From Roseomonas elaeocarpi (GTDB lineage Bacteria > Pseudomonadota > Alphaproteobacteria > Acetobacterales > Acetobacteraceae): a DNA stretch of 64,000 nucleotides. The stretch covers positions 62,001 through 126,000 of the forward strand of contig NZ_JBHLUN010000012.1 of NCBI RefSeq assembly GCF_042433915.1. Reading direction: 5' to 3'. A model generated the notes under the pieces. It had not been told where the DNA came from. It saw nothing but the letters and a program-made list of their open reading frames with translations, and searched no databases. Below, one piece after another: positions 57,028-64,000 of the stretch. How positions within the stretch are numbered: the first letter of the stretch is position 1; every line of letters starts with the position of its first letter. The position numbers and the translations under genes are program-made.

Positions 57028-58568
57028 GCGGTGGCTCGCTCCTGAGCAAGGCATGTTGCGGACATAGAATTGGTGAGTGCAGCCTCGAGGCGCACCCTCG
57101 CGACCCGTCCGATCAGGTCTGCGTTTGCGTAGAAGTGAACGGGTTGAAGCCAGGGCGAGCGCGCCTGCAACTGCCCGGGGCGGCGGCCGTGGCCGGTCAC
57201 CAGCACGTCGCAGACCCGCCCGGCCGTCTCGGCGTTGAAGCGGTCCTGCTGTTCGCGCAGCAGCGCCTGGAGTTCCAGCAGCCGGGCGTGGCGCTCGGCC
57301 TCGGGCACCTGGCCCGCCATGGTGGCGGCCGGCGTGCCGGGTCTCGCTGAGTAGCTGAAGGAATAAGCCAGCGCGAAGCCGGTTTCCCGCACGAGGTCCA
57401 TGGTCTGCCGGAAGTCGGCATCCGTCTCGCCCGGATGGCCGGTGATGAAGTCCGACGACAGCGCGATGTCGGGCCGCGCCCGGCGCAGCTTCTCCACGAT
57501 CGTGCGGAACAGCGCGGCGTCGTGGCCGCGGTTCATCATCCGCAGGATGCGGTCCGAGCCCGACTGCACCGGCAGGTGCAGGAAGGGCATCAGCTGCGGC
57601 ACCTCGCCATGGGCGGCGATAAGGTCGTCGTCCATGTCGCGCGGGTGGCTGGTGCTGTAGCGGATGCGCGGGAGGTCCGGGATCTCGGCCAGCGCGCGCA
57701 CCAGCCGCGCCAGGTTCCAGGTCCGGCCATCCGGCCCCTCGCCATGGTAGGCGTTCACGTTCTGCCCGAGCAGCGCGATCTCGCGCGTGCCCTGCGCCAC
57801 CATGCGCCGCGCCTCGCGCAGGATCGCCTCCGCGGGGCGTGAGAACTCGGCGCCGCGCGTGTAGGGCACGACGCAGAAGGAGCAGAACTTGTCGCAGCCT
57901 TCCTGCACCGTCAGGAAGGCGACCGGCCCCTGCGAGGCGCCGCTCTCGGGCAGGTGGTCGAACTTGTCCTCGGCCGGGAAGTCGGTCTCGATCACCTGCC
58001 CCGCCGCGCGCGAAAGACGGGCCACCATCTCCGGCAGGCGGTGATAGGTCTGCGGCCCCAGCACCATGTCCACCCAGGGGGCGCGGGCGGTGATCTCGGC
58101 GCCCTCGGCCTGGGCGACGCAGCCGGCCACCGCGATGATGGTTTCGTGCCCCTCGGCGGCGCGCGCTTCCTTGGTGACGCGCAGGCGCCCGAGGTCGGAG
58201 AAGACCTTTTCCGCCGCCTTCTCGCGGATATGGCAGGTGTTGAGCACCACCATGTCCGCTTCTGCCGCGTCCTCGGTCGGCGCGTAGCCCAGCGGCGCCA
58301 GCACGTCGGCCATCCGCGCGCTGTCGTACACGTTCATCTGGCAGCCCCAGGTGCGGATCAGCAGCTTGCGGCGGGGCTGGGCGGCATCGGTCCGCGCGCC
58401 CGGCACCCGAAGATCGGCCGGCAGCGTGACGCCGGCCTCGTCGGTCACGGGCTGCCCCGCGGCGGGCCGCCCGGCGGGCTCGGCGGCCGAGGCGTGGCGA
58501 TCGCGATGGTCGGAAGCGGTGGGCTCAACGATACCAGCCGGGGCGATGGGGGCCAGAACCTCGGTCAT
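57024..58568 (-). CDS. miaB: tRNA-2-methylthio-N6-dimethylallyladenosine synthase
   Basis: A 514-residue radical SAM methylthiotransferase modifying i6A37 of tRNAs. N-terminal UPF0004 Cys: 76 (TWGCQMN), 112 (LNTCHIREKAAEK) and 150 (VAGCVAQ). Radical SAM Cys: 225, 229, 232 (CDKFCSFC). C-terminal TRAM domain follows. The first 65 residues are a low-complexity extension. It leads the conserved miaB-phoH-ybeY-corC operon. Confidence 0.95.
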   Translation of the reverse strand: MTEVLAPIAPAGIVEPTASDHRDRHASAAEPAGRPAAGQPVTDEAGVTLPADLRVPGARTDAAQPRRKLLIRTWGCQMNVYDSARMADVLAPLGYAPTEDAAEADMVVLNTCHIREKAAEKVFSDLGRLRVTKEARAAEGHETIIAVAGCVAQAEGAEITARAPWVDMVLGPQTYHRLPEMVARLSRAAGQVIETDFPAEDKFDHLPESGASQGPVAFLTVQEGCDKFCSFCVVPYTRGAEFSRPAEAILREARRMVAQGTREIALLGQNVNAYHGEGPDGRTWNLARLVRALAEIPDLPRIRYSTSHPRDMDDDLIAAHGEVPQLMPFLHLPVQSGSDRILRMMNRGHDAALFRTIVEKLRRARPDIALSSDFITGHPGETDADFRQTMDLVRETGFALAYSFSYSARPGTPAATMAGQVPEAERHARLLELQALLREQQDRFNAETAGRVCDVLVTGHGRRPGQLQARSPWLQPVHFYANADLIGRVARVRLEAALTNSMSATCLAQERATA

Positions 58569-59002
58569 GCGCGCAGAATATCCTCTCCACCCGGCGGAAG
58601 CTGGCCGGGTTGCGGCGCGCATGTGCGACCCGCTCGGGCGGGGGTCAAGCGACTCCTGAGGGCGGGCGGCGTTGCATCGGGGTGGAGCGTCGGGGATCGG
58701 GGGCCGCGCGGTCAAGCGAAAGCGGCGTGAAACCCGCTGCCGGCGGAGCCTCTCGGTCACGGGGCCGGGCATCGCCGCCGGGGCCGAAGCCCCGAGGGCC
58801 GGATGTCCGGGACTGGATTTCGGGGAGTGGATGTCCGGGGCCGGATTTCGGGGATCCGATTTCGGGGGCCAGGTCATGCCGGGCCCGCGCCGGGCCGGCC
58901 GACAGCCGACGCAGCGCGGCGCCGGCCCGGGAGCCGCCTCGCAGGACCGACGGCAGCCCCTCTCCCAGGTGGCCCTCCCCCGCGCGGCGGCGCCCGGCCC
59001 GC
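58569..59002. other. Non-coding gap with a short tandem repeat
   Basis: About 434 bp between the Hint-domain gene and miaB, both on the minus strand. It holds the tandem repeat at 58801-58868 and otherwise no convincing gene. The miaB promoter should lie in the part near 58570. Confidence 0.6.
58801..58868. repeat. 28/29-bp tandem repeat with inner GGATTTCGGGG units
   Basis: Two adjacent copies (58801-58828 and 58829-58857) each consist of GGATGTCCGGG followed by GGATTTCGGGG, with a partial third copy (GATTTCGGGGG). Non-coding. Confidence 0.7.
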
Positions 59003-59872
59003 TCAGCCCTCCCCCTGCCTCCGGCGGCGCCGGGTCGTGCGAGGCGCGCGCATCTTGTCGCGGATCGGCCCGAGCCGCTCGTCCCCAGCCTCGATCCTGG
59101 GTGCCAGGCGCCGGTTGCCGGGGCCGTCGAGACTGGGGCCGTCGTCGAAGTCGGGATGCTGCCGCACCACCACGCCACCGTTGCTGAAACTGCTGCGGTT
59201 GCCAGTGTCGAGGTAGCTTTCCGCCGGCAGCCCCTCGGCCAGGATCGCCGCGTGTTGGGGCAGCTCGACATGCCAGTAGGTGATCCGCGCCTCGTGGCGT
59301 TCCTGCACGACCGAGACGCCGTCGAGAAGGAAGCGCACCGGCACCAGCAGGCCACGGAGCCACAGTCCATGGTTGGGCGACAGGATCAGGTCGCGGTCCG
59401 GCCAGCCCCGCCCGAACGTGCCCACCCGCACCCGGACCGGCCACACCCGCTCCGGCTGCGGGTGGCGCAGGAGGTCGACGTCGCGCCGGCCGATCCAGGT
59501 CACCGGGCTCCAGCCGCCCTTGCCCGACACCACTTGCACGAGGTCGCCGACCCGCAGCTCCTCCACCGCCACGTCGCCCCGCGCGGTGGTAATCAGGGTT
59601 CCGGTGGCGTAGCAGGCCACCTTGGGCGTCCGGTCGCCGGGCCGCAGCGTGTCGCCCCCGGTGAAGCGCGTGGCACCGTCGCCGGCCTTGGTCAGCGCGT
59701 CGTTGCCCACTCCACCAGCATTGCTGCCGCCCCAGCCGGGTTGCCGGTCCTTGCCGCCGGGGCCGCTCAGCGTGCCGGTTTCCAAGTTCGCGACCGGCCC
59801 GCCGTCGATCACGCGGTTCCCGTCCGTGCCGCTCAGATGACCTGTTCCGACCGTGCCGTAGCTCACGCCCAT
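59003..59872 (-). CDS. Hint-domain (autoprocessing) protein
   Basis: A 289-residue protein. The N-terminal 80 residues are Gly/Asp/Asn-rich (HLSGTDGNRVIDGGPVANLETGTLSG), resembling degenerate RTX-like repeats. Then comes a Hint domain: CYATGTLITTARGDVAVEELRVGDLV with the nucleophile Cys after PKVA, and LILSPNHGLWLRGLLVPVRFLLDG with the block-F-like His. Family members are secreted or cell-surface proteins in alphaproteobacteria. The basic Arg tail is unusual. It separates plsC and miaB, which often adjoin in relatives. Confidence 0.82.
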   Translation of the reverse strand: MGVSYGTVGTGHLSGTDGNRVIDGGPVANLETGTLSGPGGKDRQPGWGGSNAGGVGNDALTKAGDGATRFTGGDTLRPGDRTPKVACYATGTLITTARGDVAVEELRVGDLVQVVSGKGGWSPVTWIGRRDVDLLRHPQPERVWPVRVRVGTFGRGWPDRDLILSPNHGLWLRGLLVPVRFLLDGVSVVQERHEARITYWHVELPQHAAILAEGLPAESYLDTGNRSSFSNGGVVVRQHPDFDDGPSLDGPGNRRLAPRIEAGDERLGPIRDKMRAPRTTRRRRRQGEG

Positions 59873-60124
59873 CCTGGTGCCTCCGCCTCGCGCAACGAGC
59901 CGGCGTGCCGGGGCTGCACCCTGTTGCGGCGGCGCGGTCCCGTCGGGCGATCGTGACGACCGCCGGGGCCAAGCGCAGGGTGCTGCTTCCCCGGCACGCC
60001 GGAGTGGCGGGAAGATGCGCAACGGTCGCGGCAACAACATCCCTCGTTTGGAGGAGGGAATGACGGAAATGTCATCGGTTGCGGCGAGGCACCCCTGCAG
60101 CGCCCCGAGGGGCGGCCGCGGTGG

Positions 60125-61081
60125 CTATCCGCGCGGTCCGTCCACGGCGGCGGCGTCGGCCGGAACCGGTAGAAGGTCCTCGCGGTGCTGGCGCAGCGCC
60201 GCGGCGCCGTCCGACACGGTGCGCTCCACCGCCGCCGAAAGGAGCTTGCGGTTGGGCTGCGCGTCCGGCGCCACGGGCGGATGCAGCAGCACCGTCGCCT
60301 GGATCCCCGGCTGCCGCGCCAGCGCCCAAAGGTGCTCCGCGATGCCCATGTCGCCGAACCAGGCGAAGACCGGGCGGTCGCGCCGCCCCGTGGGCAGCCA
60401 GCCCAGCCGGTCGTAGCCGACGCTCACCGGCTGCAGCCGCGCCGCCGACGGGGCCACCGCCAGGAAGGAGGAGCGGAAGGGCAGCACCCGGCCGCCGTCG
60501 CTGCTGGTGCCCTCCGGAAACAGGATCAGGCTGTCGTCATGGGTGAGACGGGCGCGCATCTCGTCGGCTTCGGCACCGGTGCGGCCGCGCTCGCGGCTGA
60601 CGAAAACGGTGCGGCCCAGCCGCGCCACGGTGCCGATCACCGGCCAGCGGGCGACCTCGGCCTTGCTGACGAAGCAGGCCTCCAACACGCCGCCCAGCAC
60701 CACGATGTCCAGCCAGGAGGAATGATTGCCCAGGAACAGCGTGCCCGGTCCCGCCGGCGGCACGCCGATCACCCGCAGCCGCAGCCCCAGCAGCCGCGCC
60801 ACATTGCGCCAGAACAGCCGGGCGAAACGCACCCTGGCCCGCGCCGCGAGGCTGAGCGGCAGCGCCAGGATCAGCGCCTGCACCGGCAGCGACAGCACGG
60901 TCCACAGCAGCACCAGCGCCAGCCGCCGCGCGGCCCGGAAGCGCCCGCCCATCGGCCGGTCCTCCATGACCCCGGCGAACCAGGGCGCCTGGATGGCGGG
61001 CGCGAAGCGCGGCGGCGTCCCGCGCCCCAGCCGGACAGGGCTTGCGGGCGCGGAGCTGTTGTTGCCGGACGTGACCACCAT
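60125..61081 (-). CDS. plsC: 1-acyl-sn-glycerol-3-phosphate acyltransferase
   Basis: A 318-residue inner-membrane acyltransferase making phosphatidic acid. Helix RLALVLLWTVLSLPVQALILALPL, catalytic NHSSWLD (HX4D), then FVSRERGRTG and FPEGTSSDGGRVLPF. The ATG at 61081 is used; another at 60968 (MEDRPMGG) is possible, since neither has a strong Shine-Dalgarno. The neighbourhood with miaB fits plsC in relatives. Confidence 0.88.
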   Translation of the reverse strand: MVVTSGNNSSAPASPVRLGRGTPPRFAPAIQAPWFAGVMEDRPMGGRFRAARRLALVLLWTVLSLPVQALILALPLSLAARARVRFARLFWRNVARLLGLRLRVIGVPPAGPGTLFLGNHSSWLDIVVLGGVLEACFVSKAEVARWPVIGTVARLGRTVFVSRERGRTGAEADEMRARLTHDDSLILFPEGTSSDGGRVLPFRSSFLAVAPSAARLQPVSVGYDRLGWLPTGRRDRPVFAWFGDMGIAEHLWALARQPGIQATVLLHPPVAPDAQPNRKLLSAAVERTVSDGAAALRQHREDLLPVPADAAAVDGPRG

Positions 61082-61324
61082 GTGACGGGGCGTAGCGCGC
61101 CGGCCGGCGGGGGGCAAATTTCCCCGGCCGACCTCGGTCCATGCTTCCTGACCGGCAGCGGCCGGAGCGTTCCTGGCCACTGTCGGCCGCGACCCGCCCC
61201 GCCGCCCGCACCGGGCTGCAACCCCGGCAGCACGGACGTCTGGCAGGGTTGCGCGATCACGGCTGGTGGCGGTGCCCCAGGGGAGTAAGCCAGATCGTGC
61301 TTCCCCGCCAACACGATCCGGGAA

Positions 61325-62971
61325 ATGGTCGGCTCCATGAGTTCCACGGCGCGCCCCCACCCCCCTGCCCCCCTGCCAGGCGGTGCCGCGCGGCCCGCCC
61401 CCGCCGGCACGCCCGCCGCGGCGGAGGCGCCCGCGGGCTTCACCCACGCGCAGATCATGCAGGTGATCGGCGGCATCGTGCTGTGCATCCTGCTGGCGGC
61501 GCTGGACCAGACGGTGGTGATCCCGGCGGTGCCGGCCATCGCGGCCGACCTCAACGGCTTCGGCCACCTGTCCTGGATCGTCACCGCCTACCTGCTGACC
61601 TCCACCGCCGCCACGCCGATCTACGGCAAGCTTTCCGACATCTACGGCCGGCGGGCGCTGCTGCTGCCGGCGCTGGCGCTGTTTATCGTCTCCTCGGTGC
61701 TGTGCGCCCTGTCGCAGTCGCTGTTCCAGCTGATCATCTTCCGCGCCCTGCAGGGCCTGGGCGGCGCCGGGCTGATGTCCATGGCCCAGGCCGCCATCGC
61801 CGACGTGGTGTCCCCGCGCGAGCGCGGGCGCTACCAGGGCTACATGGCCTCGATGTGGGGCATCGCCTCGATCGCCGGGCCGATCGTGGGCGGCTTCGTG
61901 ACCGACCACCTGAGCTGGCGCTGGGTGTTCTGGATCAACCTGCCGATCGGCCTGGCCGCCATGTGGCTGAGCAACCGCGGCCTGCGCATCCTCAAGGTCC
62001 AGCGGCGGCAGGCCCGCATCGACTATCTCGGCGCCGCACTTCTCACCACCGGCGTCACGGCGGCGCTGCTGCTGCTGAGCTGGGGCGGCAACGAGTACGC
62101 CTGGTCCTCCCCCACCATCCTGGGGCTGGCGGCGCTGGCCGCGGCGATGTTCGCGATCCTCTTCTGGCATGAGCGGCGTGACGCCGACCCGCTGCTGCCG
62201 CCGCGCATCTTCCGCTCCAACGTCTTCGTGCGCGGCATCCTGATCGCCTTCTTCGCCTCGCTGGGCCTGTTCGGCGCCACCTTCCTCCTGCCGCTGTTCC
62301 TGCAGCTGGTGCGCGGCACCGACGCCTCGCTCTCGGGGCTGCTGGTGATCCCCTTCCTGCTCACCAACGTGTTCGGCGCCTTCACCGCCGGGCGGATCAT
62401 CAAGCGCCTCGGACGCACGCGCGGGCTGGTGCTGGCGGGGCTTTCCACCTCGGCACTCGGCTTCGTGGCGCTGGTCATGGTGGGCGCCACGACCCCCTGG
62501 GCGGTGCTGCTGCTGGGGATGGTGCTGGTGGGCGGCGGCATCGGCCTCACCCTGCCCTCCACCCTGGTGACGGTGCAGAACGCGGCGGAGCGGCGCGACG
62601 TCGGCGTGGCCACCGGCACCATGCTGTTCCTGCGCTCCATGGGCGGGGCCTTCGGCTCCACCGTGGTGGGCGCGATCCTGGCGCTGCGCTTCAGCGACGC
62701 GGTGGCCGCCGCCGGCGTCACGCGCGCCCTCGACCTCGGTGCCCTGCGGCACGGCGGCACCGGTGCGGCCGACCCGCTGGCCGGGCTGGACGCCGCCGCC
62801 CGCGCGCAGGTGCTCGAAGGCCTGCTCAGCGGCTTTCACCTCAGCTTCGCGCTCTGCGCCGGGCTGACGGTGGTGGGCGTCGTGATCGCGGCCGGCATGC
62901 GCGACATCCCGCTGCGCACCTCCTCGGCCGCCGCCGGCGAAGCCCCGCAGGCGGCAGCGATCGGGCACTGA
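61325..62971 (+). CDS. MFS transporter, DHA2 (EmrB/QacA) family drug exporter
   Basis: A 548-residue inner-membrane transporter with about 14 helices. DHA2 motifs: LDQTVVIPAVPAIAADL in TM1, GKLSDIYGRR (motif A), RALQGLGGAGLMSMAQA and GPIVGGFVTDHLSWRWVFWINLPIG (motif C region). The first 40 residues are Pro/Ala-rich. An ATG at 61337 is the alternative start. No EmrA-like partner or regulator adjoins. A strong terminator follows. Confidence 0.93.
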   Translation: MVGSMSSTARPHPPAPLPGGAARPAPAGTPAAAEAPAGFTHAQIMQVIGGIVLCILLAALDQTVVIPAVPAIAADLNGFGHLSWIVTAYLLTSTAATPIYGKLSDIYGRRALLLPALALFIVSSVLCALSQSLFQLIIFRALQGLGGAGLMSMAQAAIADVVSPRERGRYQGYMASMWGIASIAGPIVGGFVTDHLSWRWVFWINLPIGLAAMWLSNRGLRILKVQRRQARIDYLGAALLTTGVTAALLLLSWGGNEYAWSSPTILGLAALAAAMFAILFWHERRDADPLLPPRIFRSNVFVRGILIAFFASLGLFGATFLLPLFLQLVRGTDASLSGLLVIPFLLTNVFGAFTAGRIIKRLGRTRGLVLAGLSTSALGFVALVMVGATTPWAVLLLGMVLVGGGIGLTLPSTLVTVQNAAERRDVGVATGTMLFLRSMGGAFGSTVVGAILALRFSDAVAAAGVTRALDLGALRHGGTGAADPLAGLDAAARAQVLEGLLSGFHLSFALCAGLTVVGVVIAAGMRDIPLRTSSAAAGEAPQAAAIGH

Positions 62972-62992
62972 CCCCGATCCTCAGAACGCGAA

Positions 62993-63016
62993 AGGGCGGC
63001 CGTTTCCGGCCGCCCT
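62993..63016. terminator. Bidirectional terminator between the MFS gene and phoA
   Basis: A perfect 10-bp stem AGGGCGGCCG / CGGCCGCCCT with a TTTC loop between convergent genes. Confidence 0.78.
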
Positions 63017-63088
63017 CCGCTCTTCCAGGGCCAGCAGCCCGGCCGCAAAACCGGCGGCGGGACCTGACCTGGTTCCGGCCGGCCTCCG

Positions 63089-64000
63089 TCAGTTCACCGT
63101 CGGCACGAGGCGCAGCGCGTCGCGGATGGTGAAGAACAGGTCGGTCTGGTCGGTCAGGCCGGTGACATTGGCAGCACGAGGGCCGTAGGCCGCGACGCGC
63201 AGCTGCGTGCCGGTGTGCTCCTGCGAATCACCCTCGCTGGTGCCGTAGCTCACCGCCATCACGCTGCCGTCCTTGGTGCGCAGCGCCTCGCTCAGCCCCG
63301 GCGCCTTGGTCTCGGGCGGGATGATCTGGCTGGTATGGGCGTGGTCGGCGGTGACGATCACCAGCGTGTCGTTGCGCCCCTTGGCGAAGGCCAGCGCCGC
63401 CTGCACCGCCTCGTCGAGGTCCACCGTCTCGCCGATCTGGCCGCAGGGGTTGGACGCGTGGTCCTGCTTGTCGATCGAGGCGCCCTCGACCTGCAGGAAG
63501 AAGCCGCGTTCGTTGCTGCCCAGCAGCTGGATCGCCTTGTCCGTCATCTGCCGCAGCGTGGGCGCGGTGGCGACGCGGTTCGGGTTGGGCTGGCAGGTCA
63601 CCGGCTCACGCTCCAGGCTGCCATGGAGCGAAGCCTTCGGCCCGGTCCAGCGGACCTCCATGTTGCCCGGCGCGAAGAGGCCCAGCAGCGGCTGCCCCTG
63701 ATTGGCGCCGTTGACGCCGTTCAGCGCCTCGAGGTTCTCCACGATGCGGAAGCCGCGCGCCTCGGCCTGGGCGCGCAGCGTCTGGCCCTTCCACTGGCCG
63801 GCGGTGGCCTGCTCGGCGAAGCTGGCGGCGCCGCCGCCCAGCGTCACGTCGGGACGGGTGTTGAGCATCTGCTCGGTGATCGAGCCGGCGCCGCCGTTCT
63901 CCAGCGCGTTCTCGGGGCAAGCCTTGGTGGTCGAGGACGGGGAGTAGCAGCGGCGGCTGGTGACGTGCGACATCAGCACCGCCGGGGTGGCGTCCTGCAG
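63089..64000 (-). CDS. phoA: Alkaline phosphatase, C-terminal part (cut by window end)
   Basis: The last 303 codons of a PhoA-type alkaline phosphatase; the start and the active-site Ser region lie beyond base 64000. Metal ligands are visible in GASIDKQDHASNPCGQ (Asp, His), TADHAH (Asp, His) and EHTG (His). The sequence is very close to enterobacterial PhoA throughout (for example TADVTLGGG-like RPDVTLGGGAASFAE and GFFLQVEGASIDKQDH). A periplasmic phosphate-scavenging enzyme; Cys residues fit the two disulfides. Confidence 0.93.
   Translation of the reverse strand: MQDATPAVLMSHVTSRRCYSPSSTTKACPENALENGGAGSITEQMLNTRPDVTLGGGAASFAEQATAGQWKGQTLRAQAEARGFRIVENLEALNGVNGANQGQPLLGLFAPGNMEVRWTGPKASLHGSLEREPVTCQPNPNRVATAPTLRQMTDKAIQLLGSNERGFFLQVEGASIDKQDHASNPCGQIGETVDLDEAVQAALAFAKGRNDTLVIVTADHAHTSQIIPPETKAPGLSEALRTKDGSVMAVSYGTSEGDSQEHTGTQLRVAAYGPRAANVTGLTDQTDLFFTIRDALRLVPTVN

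Overview
The window is a 64-kb stretch of a high-GC alphaproteobacterial chromosome. It most resembles Acetobacteraceae of the Roseomonas type. This rests on inference: three MetQ and two Bug/TctC-type binding proteins, an alphaproteobacterial SAM-II riboswitch, an alphaproteobacterial LexA box (GAAC-N7-GAAC) upstream of dinB, and conserved gene pairs such as mutS-glnD, rph-rdgB and miaB-phoH-ybeY-corC. No rRNA, tRNA, CRISPR array or intact insertion sequence was recognised. Most of the window is core genome with catabolic islands between the housekeeping blocks.

Layout. 1-2.1 kb: a lytic transglycosylase lipoprotein with an unusual five-copy peptide repeat, then a small conserved protein. 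2.2-6.9 kb: a methionine ABC importer operon (metN-metI-metQ x3) on the minus strand, preceded by a good promoter, a SAM-II-like riboswitch and an 11-codon upstream ORF containing Met-Cys. 6.9-12.7 kb: thioesterase, the flagellar stator pair motA-motB, an Asp/Glu racemase-like protein and a chemoreceptor. 12.7-17.1 kb: rph-rdgB, a DMT transporter and hrcA. 17.2-20.3 kb: a peptide-type binding protein and a PhnW-like aminotransferase. 20.3-28.4 kb: glnD and mutS, divergent from a malic enzyme-phosphotransacetylase fusion. 28.4-35.4 kb: RlpA-like protein, methyltransferase, Bug binding protein, GST, SMP-30 family protein, a 26-aa membrane peptide, TetR and a trypsin-like protease.

35.6-40.7 kb is a catabolic operon (Gfo/Idh/MocA dehydrogenase, DUF993, TIM-barrel isomerase, Bug binding protein, atypical SDR) with a palindromic operator beside its start. 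40.9-43.6 kb holds a LysR regulator divergent from a PPOX-fold protein and a truncated glyoxalase, then DUF3891. 43.9-47.6 kb is a second catabolic cluster (NanA-like aldolase, SDR, FCD-type GntR regulator, amino-acid-type binding protein) with a perfect TGACATATGTCA palindrome. 48.2-54.4 kb carries recR, a long inverted repeat, an SDR, a Tat-exported FAH-family protein, a bile-acid-symporter-family transporter with a divergent LysR, and dinB with an SOS box. 54.5-64 kb holds corC-ybeY-phoH-miaB, a Hint-domain protein, plsC, a DHA2 drug exporter and the 3' part of phoA.

The most interesting signals are the stacked control region of the methionine importer, the DUF993 operon, enzymes that lack canonical catalytic residues (SDR at 39.9 kb, racemase-like protein at 9.7 kb, RlpA-like protein at 28.7 kb), and several non-coding repeats (13-bp tandem array at 28.5 kb, inverted repeat at 48.8-49.1 kb, double hairpin at 54.4 kb).
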